Shown here piece after piece: positions 7,394 to 14,590 of a stretch of 28,223 nucleotides of DNA. Where the stretch lies: assembly GCA_945890595.1 (NCBI GenBank), contig CAMDCQ010000006.1, forward strand, positions 1-28,223, read 5' to 3'. A model generated the notes under the pieces. That model did no database searches, was not told where the DNA came from, and saw nothing but the letters and a program-made list of their open reading frames with translations. A program made the translations under genes and the position numbers. Origin of the DNA: Chitinophaga pinensis (GTDB taxonomy: Bacteria > Bacteroidota > Bacteroidia > NS11-12g > UBA9320). The number at the start of each line of letters is the position of its first letter. The stretch's first letter is position 1.

Positions 7394-9049
7394 ATGAAGA
7401 AATACCTTTTTTTAGTTTTAGCTTTCTCTATCATTTCAACCAGCTTATGGGCTCAGGATAAGGGCGTGTTAAGTGGAAATTTGCAGTCTAACTACTCGGT
7501 TTTTTTAAAAGATTCATTGATAGGAGCTGTGGAGTCTGCCTCGCCGCAATATGGAAAGCAAATTAGTACCGCAGAAACTTGGCTGTTTTTAAATTACGAT
7601 ATAAAAGGATTTCACTTTGCAGCCAGATATGATTTGTTTAACAATAGCAACTTACTCAATCCCTCAGGAGCATTTTCCGGCCACGGATTGGGTTATTGGG
7701 AAATAAGTAAAAGTGTAGGAGATTTAGATATTACCGTAGGCTCTTTTTATGACCAATTTGGCTCTGGAGCAGTGTTTAGGGCGTATGAAAATAGATTAAT
7801 TGGTCTTGATTATGCAGTACAAGGGGTTCGTTTGAAGTACAATATATCAGACAATTTTTTTGTTAAAGCGTTTACAGGAAATCAAAAAGGTACCCAACAA
7901 AATCGGTTTGGTAGTTCGTCGCAAACCATAAAAGGAGTAAACGTAGAGAAGGGTTTCTCTTTAGATGACGGAATTGTCATCAATACAGGCGTATCTGCTG
8001 TCAACAGAACATTAGATGATAACACTATGACCCAATTGGTCACATCCATAAATAACTTGCCACTAGAAAATAGATTTTATCCTAAATACAATGTGTATGC
8101 ATTAAATGGATATGTCAATGCTAGCTATAAAGATTTTGGTTTTAATGGTGAGTATAATTACAAAACACAAGAGGCTTTAAGGGATCTGAACGGGAAATTT
8201 TATGGAAGTGACGGATCTATGGTACAAGGCGCTGTAACCTATTCTAAAGGTAAGTTAGGAAAATCTAAAAAAGCAGGAATAGGAGCTAATGTACAATACA
8301 GACGTATCGAAAACTTCAATATGCTATCTACGCCTTATGCCAATCTTTTGCTAAATGAGGGTTTGATAAGCTACATGCCATCTGCAAGTAGACAGGCAAG
8401 TTACAGATTATTGGCTCGTTACCAAGCTCCAGCTCAACCTACTGGCGAGCAAGCAATTCAAGCTGAGGTGATATACTCGTTTAATAAAGGAACTAACCTA
8501 ACACTTAATTATTCTAATATTAATGATTTGAATGGTGAGCACCTATTTACCGAACAGTATGCCCAGCTAGAACACAAGATAGATGCTAAGTGGAAAGGTA
8601 AAGTAGGATTGCAGATGATAGATTATAACGTGGCTGTTTATCAAGGCAAAGACAAGAAGAAAACAGCAGATGTTATCACGTTTACGCCATTTATGGAAGT
8701 AACCTACAAAGCAAATCGTAAAAATAGTTTTAGGCTAGAGTCTCAGATGTTAAATACAGATGGAGATTTAGGCAGTTTTTACCATGGCATATTAGAGTGG
8801 AATAGCTCTCCCAAATTTAGTATAGCTGTTAGCGATATGATTAACACCAATCCCGTACGTATTGTAAACACAACATTGCCCGACCAAATACTTCATTATC
8901 CAAGTTTTTTTGCGAAGTACAATGTGAACACAACCTCATTTACAGCTGCTTATATAAAACAAGTTGAGGGAGTTGTATGTACAGGAGGTATATGTAGACT
9001 TGAACCTGCATTTAGCGGTTTGAGATTTACAATTACATCTCAGTTTTAA
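7394..9049 (+). CDS. DUF6029-like outer-membrane beta-barrel protein
   Basis: A 551-residue exported protein. The chosen ATG at 7394 gives a good signal peptide, 'MKKYLFLVLAFSIISTSLWA', cut before Gln21; the longer frame from a GTG at 7358 would bury it. The mature part is a run of amphipathic strands rich in Tyr, Asn and Gly, with a final strand 'GLRFTITSQF' ending in Phe, the usual mark of outer-membrane barrels. 'GSFYDQFGSGAVFRAYENR' resembles the DUF6029 family block. Its substrate and function are unknown. 'CTGGIC' near the C-terminus could be a disulfide hairpin in the last surface loop. It converges on the SPOR gene with only 6 bp between stops. Confidence 0.75.
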   Translation: MKKYLFLVLAFSIISTSLWAQDKGVLSGNLQSNYSVFLKDSLIGAVESASPQYGKQISTAETWLFLNYDIKGFHFAARYDLFNNSNLLNPSGAFSGHGLGYWEISKSVGDLDITVGSFYDQFGSGAVFRAYENRLIGLDYAVQGVRLKYNISDNFFVKAFTGNQKGTQQNRFGSSSQTIKGVNVEKGFSLDDGIVINTGVSAVNRTLDDNTMTQLVTSINNLPLENRFYPKYNVYALNGYVNASYKDFGFNGEYNYKTQEALRDLNGKFYGSDGSMVQGAVTYSKGKLGKSKKAGIGANVQYRRIENFNMLSTPYANLLLNEGLISYMPSASRQASYRLLARYQAPAQPTGEQAIQAEVIYSFNKGTNLTLNYSNINDLNGEHLFTEQYAQLEHKIDAKWKGKVGLQMIDYNVAVYQGKDKKKTADVITFTPFMEVTYKANRKNSFRLESQMLNTDGDLGSFYHGILEWNSSPKFSIAVSDMINTNPVRIVNTTLPDQILHYPSFFAKYNVNTTSFTAAYIKQVEGVVCTGGICRLEPAFSGLRFTITSQF

Positions 9050-9055
9050 CGGTGG

Positions 9056-9550
9056 TTACTGCTCAAGCACAAATGCTTTTCCCTCTGTATATTGTGCATA
9101 TTGATTGCGAAGATTTTGCGCATCAAGCTCGTTATTGGAAGAGGCCGTTACTATTCGGTGAAGTCCCTTAATTTCTGTAATCACGCCATCTTTCCCGTTT
9201 TTATTTATTTTGGCAAGTAACTTTTCAGCGTTTGACTTTACGCTAAAACTGCCAACTACGACTAGGTATTTTGCATTCACATTTATTCCGTCTTTAGTTG
9301 GAGTTTTCCTTTCTTCCTTAATCGACTCGTTTAGCTGTTCTTCAGGTGTATCAACGGATACCTCTTCAAGTGTGTAACTTTCTGCAGTGTCAATTAAGGC
9401 AATCAAAGAAGTGTCAACAGGAAGATCTTCAGTATACCCAGAATCGGTTGTAACAGTTTCGGCCGAATTAATACGCAAGGGCTTAAAAAACACAAACCAA
9501 ATAAAGGTGGCACACAGCGTAAGATAGGCGAACCATTTTATTAAATTCAT
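9056..9550 (-). CDS. SPOR-domain membrane-anchored protein
   Basis: A 164-residue bitopic protein. A transmembrane helix spans residues 6-23 and is followed by an acidic linker rich in Thr, Glu and Asp (about 30-85). A C-terminal SPOR domain (about 93-162) begins 'YLVVVGSFSVKSNAEKLL'. SPOR domains bind peptidoglycan stripped of stem peptides at division sites, so a cell-envelope or division role is likely. The orientation should be N-in with the SPOR domain in the periplasm. It is transcribed from its own promoter just beyond the sod terminator. Confidence 0.88.
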   Translation of the reverse strand: MNLIKWFAYLTLCATFIWFVFFKPLRINSAETVTTDSGYTEDLPVDTSLIALIDTAESYTLEEVSVDTPEEQLNESIKEERKTPTKDGINVNAKYLVVVGSFSVKSNAEKLLAKINKNGKDGVITEIKGLHRIVTASSNNELDAQNLRNQYAQYTEGKAFVLEQ

Positions 9551-9554
9551 AATA

Positions 9555-9587
9555 CAAAAGTAAATCTAGATGGGCTATAAAAGCAAA
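9555..9587 (-). promoter_or_regulatory. Promoter of the SPOR gene (TTTG-N21-TACTTTTG)
   Basis: On the minus strand TTTG (9587-9584), 21 nt, then TACTTTTG (9562-9555), then TATT and the ATG at 9550. Both Bacteroidota promoter elements are present, which makes this the best promoter in the window. The TTTG shares bases with the 3' end of the sod terminator hairpin. Confidence 0.65.
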
Positions 9588-9616
9588 GCGCCTTGAACTT
9601 TCATTCAAGGCGCTTT
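9585..9616 (-). terminator. Hairpin terminator downstream of sodA
   Basis: A perfect 13-bp stem: AAAGCGCCTTGAA (9585-9597) with TTCAAGGCGCTTT (9604-9616), 6-nt loop. On the minus strand it starts 23 nt after the sodA stop; the stem ends in TTT, then GCTTTTAT follows. The stem is strong, while the U-tract is interrupted. Confidence 0.75.
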
Positions 9617-9639
9617 AAAATGACAGAAAAAGTCAACTG

Positions 9640-10242
9640 TTATGCCGCTGCAAAACGAGTAGCAATTTCTTCCCAGTTTACAACATTAAAAAATGCAGCA
9701 ACGTAATCGGGTCTTCTGTTTTGATAATTTAAATAATAAGCATGCTCCCAAACATCTAAACCTAAAATTGGGGTTCCGCCGCAACCTATTCCTGGCATAA
9801 TCGGATTATCTTGATTGGCCGTAGAACAAATTTCTAGCTTTCCATCTTTAACACACAACCAAGCCCAGCCAGAACCAAAACGAGTAGCTGCAGCTTTGCT
9901 AAATTCCTCTTTGAATGCATCAAAGCTTCCAAAAGCACCATCAATAGCTTTTGCTAAATCTCCACTTGGAGATCCTCCACCGTTTGGGCTCATTGCAGTC
10001 CAAAACTGATTGTGATTATAAAAACCACCACCGTTATTTCTTACAGCATTATTAGCCATGTCTAAGTTTGTTAAAAGTTCATCAATACTTTTACCTTCTA
10101 GATCTGTTCCTGAAATGGCATTATTTAAATTGGTGGTATATCCAGCATGGTGTTTGCCATGGTGTATTTCCATTGTGCGAGCATCTACATGTGGTTCTAA
10201 CGCGTCGTAAGCGTAGGGTAATTGTGGTAATTCAAATGACAT
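9640..10242 (-). CDS. sodA: Superoxide dismutase, Mn type by sequence
   Basis: A 200-residue cytoplasmic enzyme that converts superoxide to oxygen and hydrogen peroxide. The metal ligands are His27 ('MEIHHGKHH'), His77 ('YNHNQFW'), Asp163 and His167 ('DVWEHAYY'). The active-site Gln comes from the C-terminal half (Gln144 in 'STANQDNP') and the N-terminal position before His77 is a Gly run, which is the Mn-type pattern rather than the Fe-type. Cambialistic metal use cannot be excluded from sequence. It has its own promoter box and terminator, so it is a single-gene unit divergent from the nitroreductase. Confidence 0.95.
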   Translation of the reverse strand: MSFELPQLPYAYDALEPHVDARTMEIHHGKHHAGYTTNLNNAISGTDLEGKSIDELLTNLDMANNAVRNNGGGFYNHNQFWTAMSPNGGGSPSGDLAKAIDGAFGSFDAFKEEFSKAAATRFGSGWAWLCVKDGKLEICSTANQDNPIMPGIGCGGTPILGLDVWEHAYYLNYQNRRPDYVAAFFNVVNWEEIATRFAAA

Positions 10243-10268
10243 AATGTTTATTTTTTATTTGTTGAGTT

Positions 10269-10276
10269 CAAAGTTA
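10269..10276 (-). promoter_or_regulatory. -7 box of sodA
   Basis: TAACTTTG on the minus strand, an exact TAnnTTTG match, 26 nt before the sodA ATG. Unlike the 4-nt cases elsewhere in the window it leaves a short A-rich leader. No clear -33 TTTG was seen. It lies 20 bp from the opposing nitroreductase box. Confidence 0.5.
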
Positions 10277-10296
10277 TACATACTAAGCTTAAAATA

Positions 10297-10304
10297 TAAA
10301 TTTG
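10297..10304 (+). promoter_or_regulatory. -7 box of the nitroreductase gene
   Basis: TAAATTTG, an exact TAnnTTTG match, 10 nt before the ATG at 10315. No clear -33 element was found. It is arranged back to back with the sodA box (10269-10276), so the two polymerase sites would overlap and could compete. Confidence 0.45.
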
Positions 10305-10314
10305 TTTAACTATA

Positions 10315-10887
10315 ATGAAATTAGAAGAAACTATACAGACCCGTAGATCCTTGTTCCCTAAGCAAATGAGCGGCGTAATAGTGTCAAGCGACGTCATTGA
10401 AAAGATGCTGGATCTTGCCAACTCGGCCCCAACTCATAAGAATACAGAGCCGTGGCGGTTTAAGGTATATAGCGGCAACCCCATGAATGAACTGTTGGAT
10501 TGTTGCAAAGAATGCTATGTGATAGAAACCCCTTCGTATATGTTTAATAGTGTGAAAGTAGAAAAAATTGAGCAATGCAAAGAGCAGGTGAGTCATATCA
10601 TCGTTATATGCATGAAACGAAATGATATAGTGCCTGAATTTGAAGAAATAGCAGCGACCGCTATGGCCGTGCAAAATATGTGGCTGTATCTCGCTAGCAC
10701 GGAAAAGTATGGTGGATACTGGAGCACACCTAGTTATGCATTGGGCGACAATTTCAAGAAGCACCTTAATTTGGAGGAAAATGAACGATGTCTAGGCCTT
10801 TTTTACGTTGGAGGGATTGCTGAAAACATAACCGGACCTTTTGGTAATAGAGGAGATTGGAGAGACAAGGTTACTCTGCATTTTTAA
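10315..10887 (+). CDS. Nitroreductase-family flavoprotein
   Basis: A 190-residue FMN-dependent NAD(P)H oxidoreductase of the nitroreductase family. 'TRRS' (residues 9-12) and 'SAPTHKNTEPWRF' (37-49) form the FMN site at the N-terminus. 'MAVQNMWLYLAS' is the central dimer helix, and 'GLFYVGGIAEN' leads to the C-terminal segment 'DWRDKVTLHF'. The length fits the short YdjA/YfhC-like subgroup. The physiological substrate is unknown. It is divergent from sodA across a 72-bp region with a promoter box on each strand, which makes a link to redox stress plausible but unproven. Confidence 0.87.
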   Translation: MKLEETIQTRRSLFPKQMSGVIVSSDVIEKMLDLANSAPTHKNTEPWRFKVYSGNPMNELLDCCKECYVIETPSYMFNSVKVEKIEQCKEQVSHIIVICMKRNDIVPEFEEIAATAMAVQNMWLYLASTEKYGGYWSTPSYALGDNFKKHLNLEENERCLGLFYVGGIAENITGPFGNRGDWRDKVTLHF

Positions 10888-10910
10888 TTTAACAAGTACA
10901 ATTTGGTTAC

Positions 10911-10923
10911 ATCCAGATACATC
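10911..10923 (+). repeat. 13-bp motif ATCCAGATACATC, copy 1 (upstream of cysS)
   Basis: ATCCAGATACATC lies 38 nt before the cysS ATG. The identical 13 bases occur at 21819-21831, 49 nt before the nrdJ ATG. Each copy contains a partial 10-bp direct repeat. A shared regulatory role is speculative. Confidence 0.3.
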
Positions 10924-10949
10924 ATTCTGAATTTTAGCTATTGACCCAC

Positions 10950-10957
10950 TATATTTG
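10950..10957 (+). promoter_or_regulatory. TAnnTTTG promoter box, 4 nt before cysS
   Basis: TATATTTG is followed by CCAA and the ATG at 10962. It is an exact -7 match at the same 4-nt distance as at three other genes. No good -33 element is seen. It also argues that 10962, not the in-frame TTG at 10941, is the start. Confidence 0.6.
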
Positions 10958-10961
10958 CCAA

Positions 10962-12434
10962 ATGTCTTCAAGACTCCATTTATACAATTCACTCACCAAG
11001 CAGACCGAAGAATTTAAGCCTATAAACACTCCTTACGTGGGGATGTATTTATGTGGTCCTACGGTGTATGGCGATCCACATTTGGGCCATAGTCGCGGGG
11101 CTATTATGATGGATGTTCTGTTTCGATATCTTACACATTTGAATTTTAAAGTGCGCTACGTTCGTAATATTACAGACGTTGGTCACTTACTTAATGATGC
11201 GGATGAAGGAGAAGATAAAATAGGTAAAATAGCGAAGGCTAATCAGATTGAGCCCATGGAAGTCGCACAGCAGTATACCATTGCATATCACCGTGTGTTG
11301 CAACAAATGAATGTTTTGCCTCCGAGTATAGAACCCAGAGCAAGTGGTCATATCTTGGAACAAATAGAAATGATACACGAAATCATAAAAAATGGTTTTG
11401 CGTATGAGAGCAATGGGTCTGTATATTTTGATGTATTGAAGTATGCGGAGACAAACGACTATGGCAAGCTCAGTGGCCGAAAGCTAGAAGATCTTATGGC
11501 AGGAGCAGGCCAAGAAAGAAGAAATTTAGAAGGCCAAGAGGAAAAGAAAAATCCAAATGACTTTGCGCTATGGAAAAAAGCAAGTAAAGAACATATAATG
11601 AAATGGAACAGTCCGTGGAGTGAAGGTTTTCCCGGATGGCACATAGAGTGCTCTGCAATGAGCGAAAAATACTTAGGCAAACAGTTTGATATACATGCGG
11701 GCGGAATGGACTTATTATTTCCTCATCATGAAAGTGAGATAGCGCAAACTAACGCCTGCGGGTGCAGTACTCCTAGTTATTGGATACATAATAATATGAT
11801 CACCATTAACGGTCAAAAAATGGCAAAAAGCTTGAATAATGGCGTGTTAATAGAAGAGCTTTTTAGCGGCAATCATCACCTGCTAGATCAAGCATACAGT
11901 CCGATGACCTTGCGTTTCTTTTTGCTACAGGCGCACTACAGAAGTACACTTGATTTTAGTAACGAAGCTTTACAAGCGGCTGAGAAAGGTTTCCAAAGAA
12001 TGATGAATGCAGCTGCGAAATCAGAATCTTTACCAACTGCAGATGTCAGCGATATGAATGTGTCAGCATGGAAAGACAAACTCTACGAACAAATGAACAA
12101 TGACATGGCCACGCCACAAGTTATTGCTACATTGTTTGAAGCAGCTAAATGGATCAACGAAATAGATGCCAAAAAACAAATGATTTCGGCAGAAGATAAA
12201 GCTATTCTTCATGAGACTTTTCATGTATTCACTTTTGGTGTGCTTGGGCTGGTATCTAAAGCCGCAGGAAATAACGAAGCGCTTAACGGTGTTATGAAAC
12301 TGGTGCTTGATATCCGTAAATCGGCAAAAGAAAATAAAGACTGGCCTACGGCAGATAAAATTCGCGACGGACTAAAAGAAGCGGGTGTTGAAGTGATGGA
12401 CGGTAAAGAAGGAAGTACTTATAAATTGAATTAA
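10962..12434 (+). CDS. cysS: Cysteinyl-tRNA synthetase
   Basis: A 490-residue class I aminoacyl-tRNA synthetase that charges tRNA-Cys. The first zinc-binding Cys31 is in 'YLCGPTVYGDPH', the HIGH-type motif is 'HLGH' (40-43), further zinc ligands are in 'WHIECSAMS' and 'HHESE', and the KMSKS-type motif is 'KMAKS' (286-290). The C-terminal helical tRNA-binding region and the final 'ADKIRDGLKEAGVEVMDG' are complete. The ATG at 10962 is chosen over an in-frame TTG 7 codons upstream because it gives the family N-terminus and because the promoter box would lie inside the longer version. Confidence 0.95.
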   Translation: MSSRLHLYNSLTKQTEEFKPINTPYVGMYLCGPTVYGDPHLGHSRGAIMMDVLFRYLTHLNFKVRYVRNITDVGHLLNDADEGEDKIGKIAKANQIEPMEVAQQYTIAYHRVLQQMNVLPPSIEPRASGHILEQIEMIHEIIKNGFAYESNGSVYFDVLKYAETNDYGKLSGRKLEDLMAGAGQERRNLEGQEEKKNPNDFALWKKASKEHIMKWNSPWSEGFPGWHIECSAMSEKYLGKQFDIHAGGMDLLFPHHESEIAQTNACGCSTPSYWIHNNMITINGQKMAKSLNNGVLIEELFSGNHHLLDQAYSPMTLRFFLLQAHYRSTLDFSNEALQAAEKGFQRMMNAAAKSESLPTADVSDMNVSAWKDKLYEQMNNDMATPQVIATLFEAAKWINEIDAKKQMISAEDKAILHETFHVFTFGVLGLVSKAAGNNEALNGVMKLVLDIRKSAKENKDWPTADKIRDGLKEAGVEVMDGKEGSTYKLN

Positions 12435-12439
12435 CTAAA

Positions 12440-12459
12440 CCCATGGTTTTAACCGTGGG
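12440..12459. repeat. Inverted repeat between cysS and the M28 gene
   Basis: CCCATGGTT and AACCGTGGG are complementary with one G-T wobble around a central TT; in practice the loop would be larger. No T-tract follows on the + strand, so a simple terminator is doubtful. It could attenuate read-through between cysS and the M28 gene or be an operator. The core GGTTTTAACC recurs inverted at 19572-19581, before the metallophosphoesterase gene. Confidence 0.4.
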
Positions 12460-12474
12460 CTAACCAATAAACCA

Positions 12475-13446
12475 ATGAATTTTTTAAAAATAACAGCTTT
12501 TAGTCTTATGCTTTTAGCCTTAAGCAGCTGCAAAGACCAGCCAAAGGATAGCAATTCAGAGCAAATTGAAACAGAGGTTAAACAACTTTTTACTGTTCAG
12601 TTTGATGCAGATAGTGCATACCGATATGTGCAAGAGCAAGTTGATTTTGGACCGAGAGTTCCTGGTTCTGCAGCACATGGCAATACGGCAAGGTATTTAG
12701 AACAAAAACTTGCCCAATTTTGTGACACCGCTTTCACTCAGTATGGGTCTATGAAGGGTTCAAAAGGTCAAAACGTAGCTATTAAGAACGTCATAGGTTC
12801 TTTTGGTTCGGAAAAATCAAAACGTATTTTGCTGTGCGCACACTGGGACACACGTCCTATGGCAGATCAGGATGCTACCAATCCAACGACCCCAGCCGAT
12901 GGTGCTAATGACGGAGCCAGTGGAGTGGGCGTATTGTTAGAGGTTGCTCGACAGTTGCAAATTCAGCAACCTGATGCGGGTGTAGATATTATTTTCTTTG
13001 ATGCAGAAGACATGGGAGATAGCCAAGGTGAAGCAACTACCTGGTGCTTGGGTTCTCAATATTGGGCCAAAACACCCCACAAATCAAATTATGTAGCTCG
13101 CTTTGGAATACTGCTGGATATGGTAGGATCAGAAAATGCCACCTTTGCCATAGAAGGTAATTCATGGTTATTTGCCCAACCCTATGTAAATCTTGTGTGG
13201 CAAACAGCGAATAGCTTAGGTTACAGCAAGCACTTTTTATATAATCAAGGAGGTCAGTTAATAGATGATCACCTGTACATTAATAAAATAAGAGGCATCC
13301 CGACGTTAGATATTATTCATTATGAGCCGTCTGGCAGCGGTTTTGGCGACTTTTGGCACACACATGACGATAATATGAGCGGCATAAGTAAAAGCACGCT
13401 GAAAGCTGTTGGAGAAACAGTTTTTAAGGTGGTAATGGATTTATAA
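12475..13446 (+). CDS. M28-family lipoprotein, probable glutaminyl-peptide cyclotransferase
   Basis: A 323-residue zinc enzyme with a lipoprotein signal (Cys19 in 'LALSSC'). The M28 fold motifs are 'LLCAHWDTRPMAD' (119-131), 'GANDGASGVGVLLE' with zinc ligand Asp146, 'FFDAEDMG' with catalytic-type Glu178 and zinc ligand Asp179, 'WCLGSQYW', 'ILLDMVGSENATF', and 'FWHTHDD' with zinc ligand His295. This set, including single-zinc-type ligands and the 'HWDTRPxAD' block, resembles the Bacteroidota glutaminyl cyclases rather than true aminopeptidases. Such an enzyme turns N-terminal Gln of exported proteins into pyroglutamate in the periplasm. Four exported proteins in this window have Gln at the predicted mature N-terminus. 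An aminopeptidase remains possible. Confidence 0.8.
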   Translation: MNFLKITAFSLMLLALSSCKDQPKDSNSEQIETEVKQLFTVQFDADSAYRYVQEQVDFGPRVPGSAAHGNTARYLEQKLAQFCDTAFTQYGSMKGSKGQNVAIKNVIGSFGSEKSKRILLCAHWDTRPMADQDATNPTTPADGANDGASGVGVLLEVARQLQIQQPDAGVDIIFFDAEDMGDSQGEATTWCLGSQYWAKTPHKSNYVARFGILLDMVGSENATFAIEGNSWLFAQPYVNLVWQTANSLGYSKHFLYNQGGQLIDDHLYINKIRGIPTLDIIHYEPSGSGFGDFWHTHDDNMSGISKSTLKAVGETVFKVVMDL

Positions 13447-13476
13447 TCGTTAAGTTACAGCTAACTTCAGTTGGTT

Positions 13477-13527
13477 AATGCTTGAAATACCTAAGTTTTA
13501 ATCAAAACAGATTTCTAACTAAGCATT
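13477..13527. terminator. Nested inverted repeats at a convergent gene junction
   Basis: AATGCTT (13477-13483) pairs with AAGCATT (13521-13527), GAAAT (13484-13488) with ATTTC (13511-13515), and GTTTT (13495-13499) with AAAAC (13504-13508) around the loop AATC. The structure ends one base before the PorP-like stop codon. A second small hairpin, AAGTTA-CAGC-TAACTT, precedes it. It is plausibly a bidirectional terminator for the M28 and PorP-like genes, although AT-rich and interrupted. Confidence 0.4.
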
Positions 13528-14451
13528 TTATAACATCCCATTCACAAAATCACTCAAGCTACTTTCTTTTTTGAGTCCTTTGAAAAACCATGCAACTGTT
13601 GCATGATGGGTTCCTATTGCAATGAGATCATTGGGTCGGCTAAAAGGATCTGATGCATACGAATAAGCAACTGAAAATTGATCAAAAATAACACCGGATG
13701 ATGCTGAGATATAATCCGTATTTCTGTATGCACCGTAATAAGAATGAAGCCCCAATCCGAGTTTTACAAACTTATATTGCCCACTTATGTGATAATCTAA
13801 TGAGGACTGTTTGGATATCTGTTGAAAGGCGATTAGTCCGCTAAGTCGTAAGTCATTTAGCTTTTTAGAATAGCCTACGAAACCATTGTAACTGGCGTTT
13901 ACATTGTAGGTAGAGCTAAACATTTTATAGCTTGGCTTATTAAGTTGGTAGGAAGAAATTCCCGCTACAAAGCCGTGGTAATATGCGGCAGCACCAATAT
14001 CTAATGTGAAGTATCTTCCAGTATTATTTCCTGTTAAATTTGGGTCGGGTCCTACAGGGGTATTAATACGATTAACATCAAAGCTCTGTTGATTAAAGCC
14101 GAATGATGTACCAAATTTAAGTTCTATGTCTCCGGTGTTAAGCGCATAGTTCACATTAGTTTTAACCTTGTTTTCTTTTGTTAAACCAAATAACTCTGTA
14201 TGATAAGCTAATCCAATTCCTAAACCATTTTTAAGATTATAATTCGTTAGCATACACATTAATATTGGGTTGTTGTCCAATTGGGGCCATTGGTTGTAGT
14301 AATTGAGTTGCGCGCCCATATCACTTTGTGTGCCCACAAGAGACGGATTAAATGAATTAAGATCATTGGTTTTCTGAGTAAAAATGTAATCTTGGCTGAA
14401 ACCTACTAGCGTGCACAATGCAGCAATTTGTACTAAAATAATTCGTATCAT
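13528..14451 (-). CDS. PorP/SprF-like outer-membrane protein (type IX secretion associated)
   Basis: A 307-residue exported barrel. The signal peptide ends 'CTLVGFS', cut before Gln20. The mature N-terminus 'QDYIFTQKTNDLNSFNPSLVG' followed by 'NYYNQWPQL' is the family pattern (xFxQ, NPxxxG, NxRxQWP). In known cases such proteins are encoded next to giant gliding or surface adhesins and help attach or deliver them through the type IX secretion system. Here no large adhesin gene is adjacent: the neighbours are the M28 protein and a cation exchanger. The protein could serve a substrate encoded elsewhere. No recognised promoter box lies upstream. Confidence 0.82.
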   Translation of the reverse strand: MIRIILVQIAALCTLVGFSQDYIFTQKTNDLNSFNPSLVGTQSDMGAQLNYYNQWPQLDNNPILMCMLTNYNLKNGLGIGLAYHTELFGLTKENKVKTNVNYALNTGDIELKFGTSFGFNQQSFDVNRINTPVGPDPNLTGNNTGRYFTLDIGAAAYYHGFVAGISSYQLNKPSYKMFSSTYNVNASYNGFVGYSKKLNDLRLSGLIAFQQISKQSSLDYHISGQYKFVKLGLGLHSYYGAYRNTDYISASSGVIFDQFSVAYSYASDPFSRPNDLIAIGTHHATVAWFFKGLKKESSLSDFVNGML

Positions 14452-14491
14452 GCTTTATGATAATGGTTTTCTCATTTTTAATAAACGACGA

Positions 14492-14515
14492 TTAGTAGAC
14501 TCAGTGGTCTACTAA
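14492..14515. repeat. Perfect 9-bp inverted repeat between two minus-strand genes
   Basis: TTAGTAGAC (14492-14500) and GTCTACTAA (14507-14515) around TCAGTG. It lies 75 bp after the exchanger stop and 40 bp before the PorP-like start on the minus strand. There is no T-run after it on the minus strand, so it may be an operator or an mRNA leader hairpin of the PorP-like gene as well as a weak terminator. Confidence 0.4.
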
Positions 14516-14590
14516 AAAGTTGCACTGAGCTACAGGCAATGCCTCAAATCAAAACTAATAGTTAGGTTTTTGTCGTTATGCAAATAAGAA

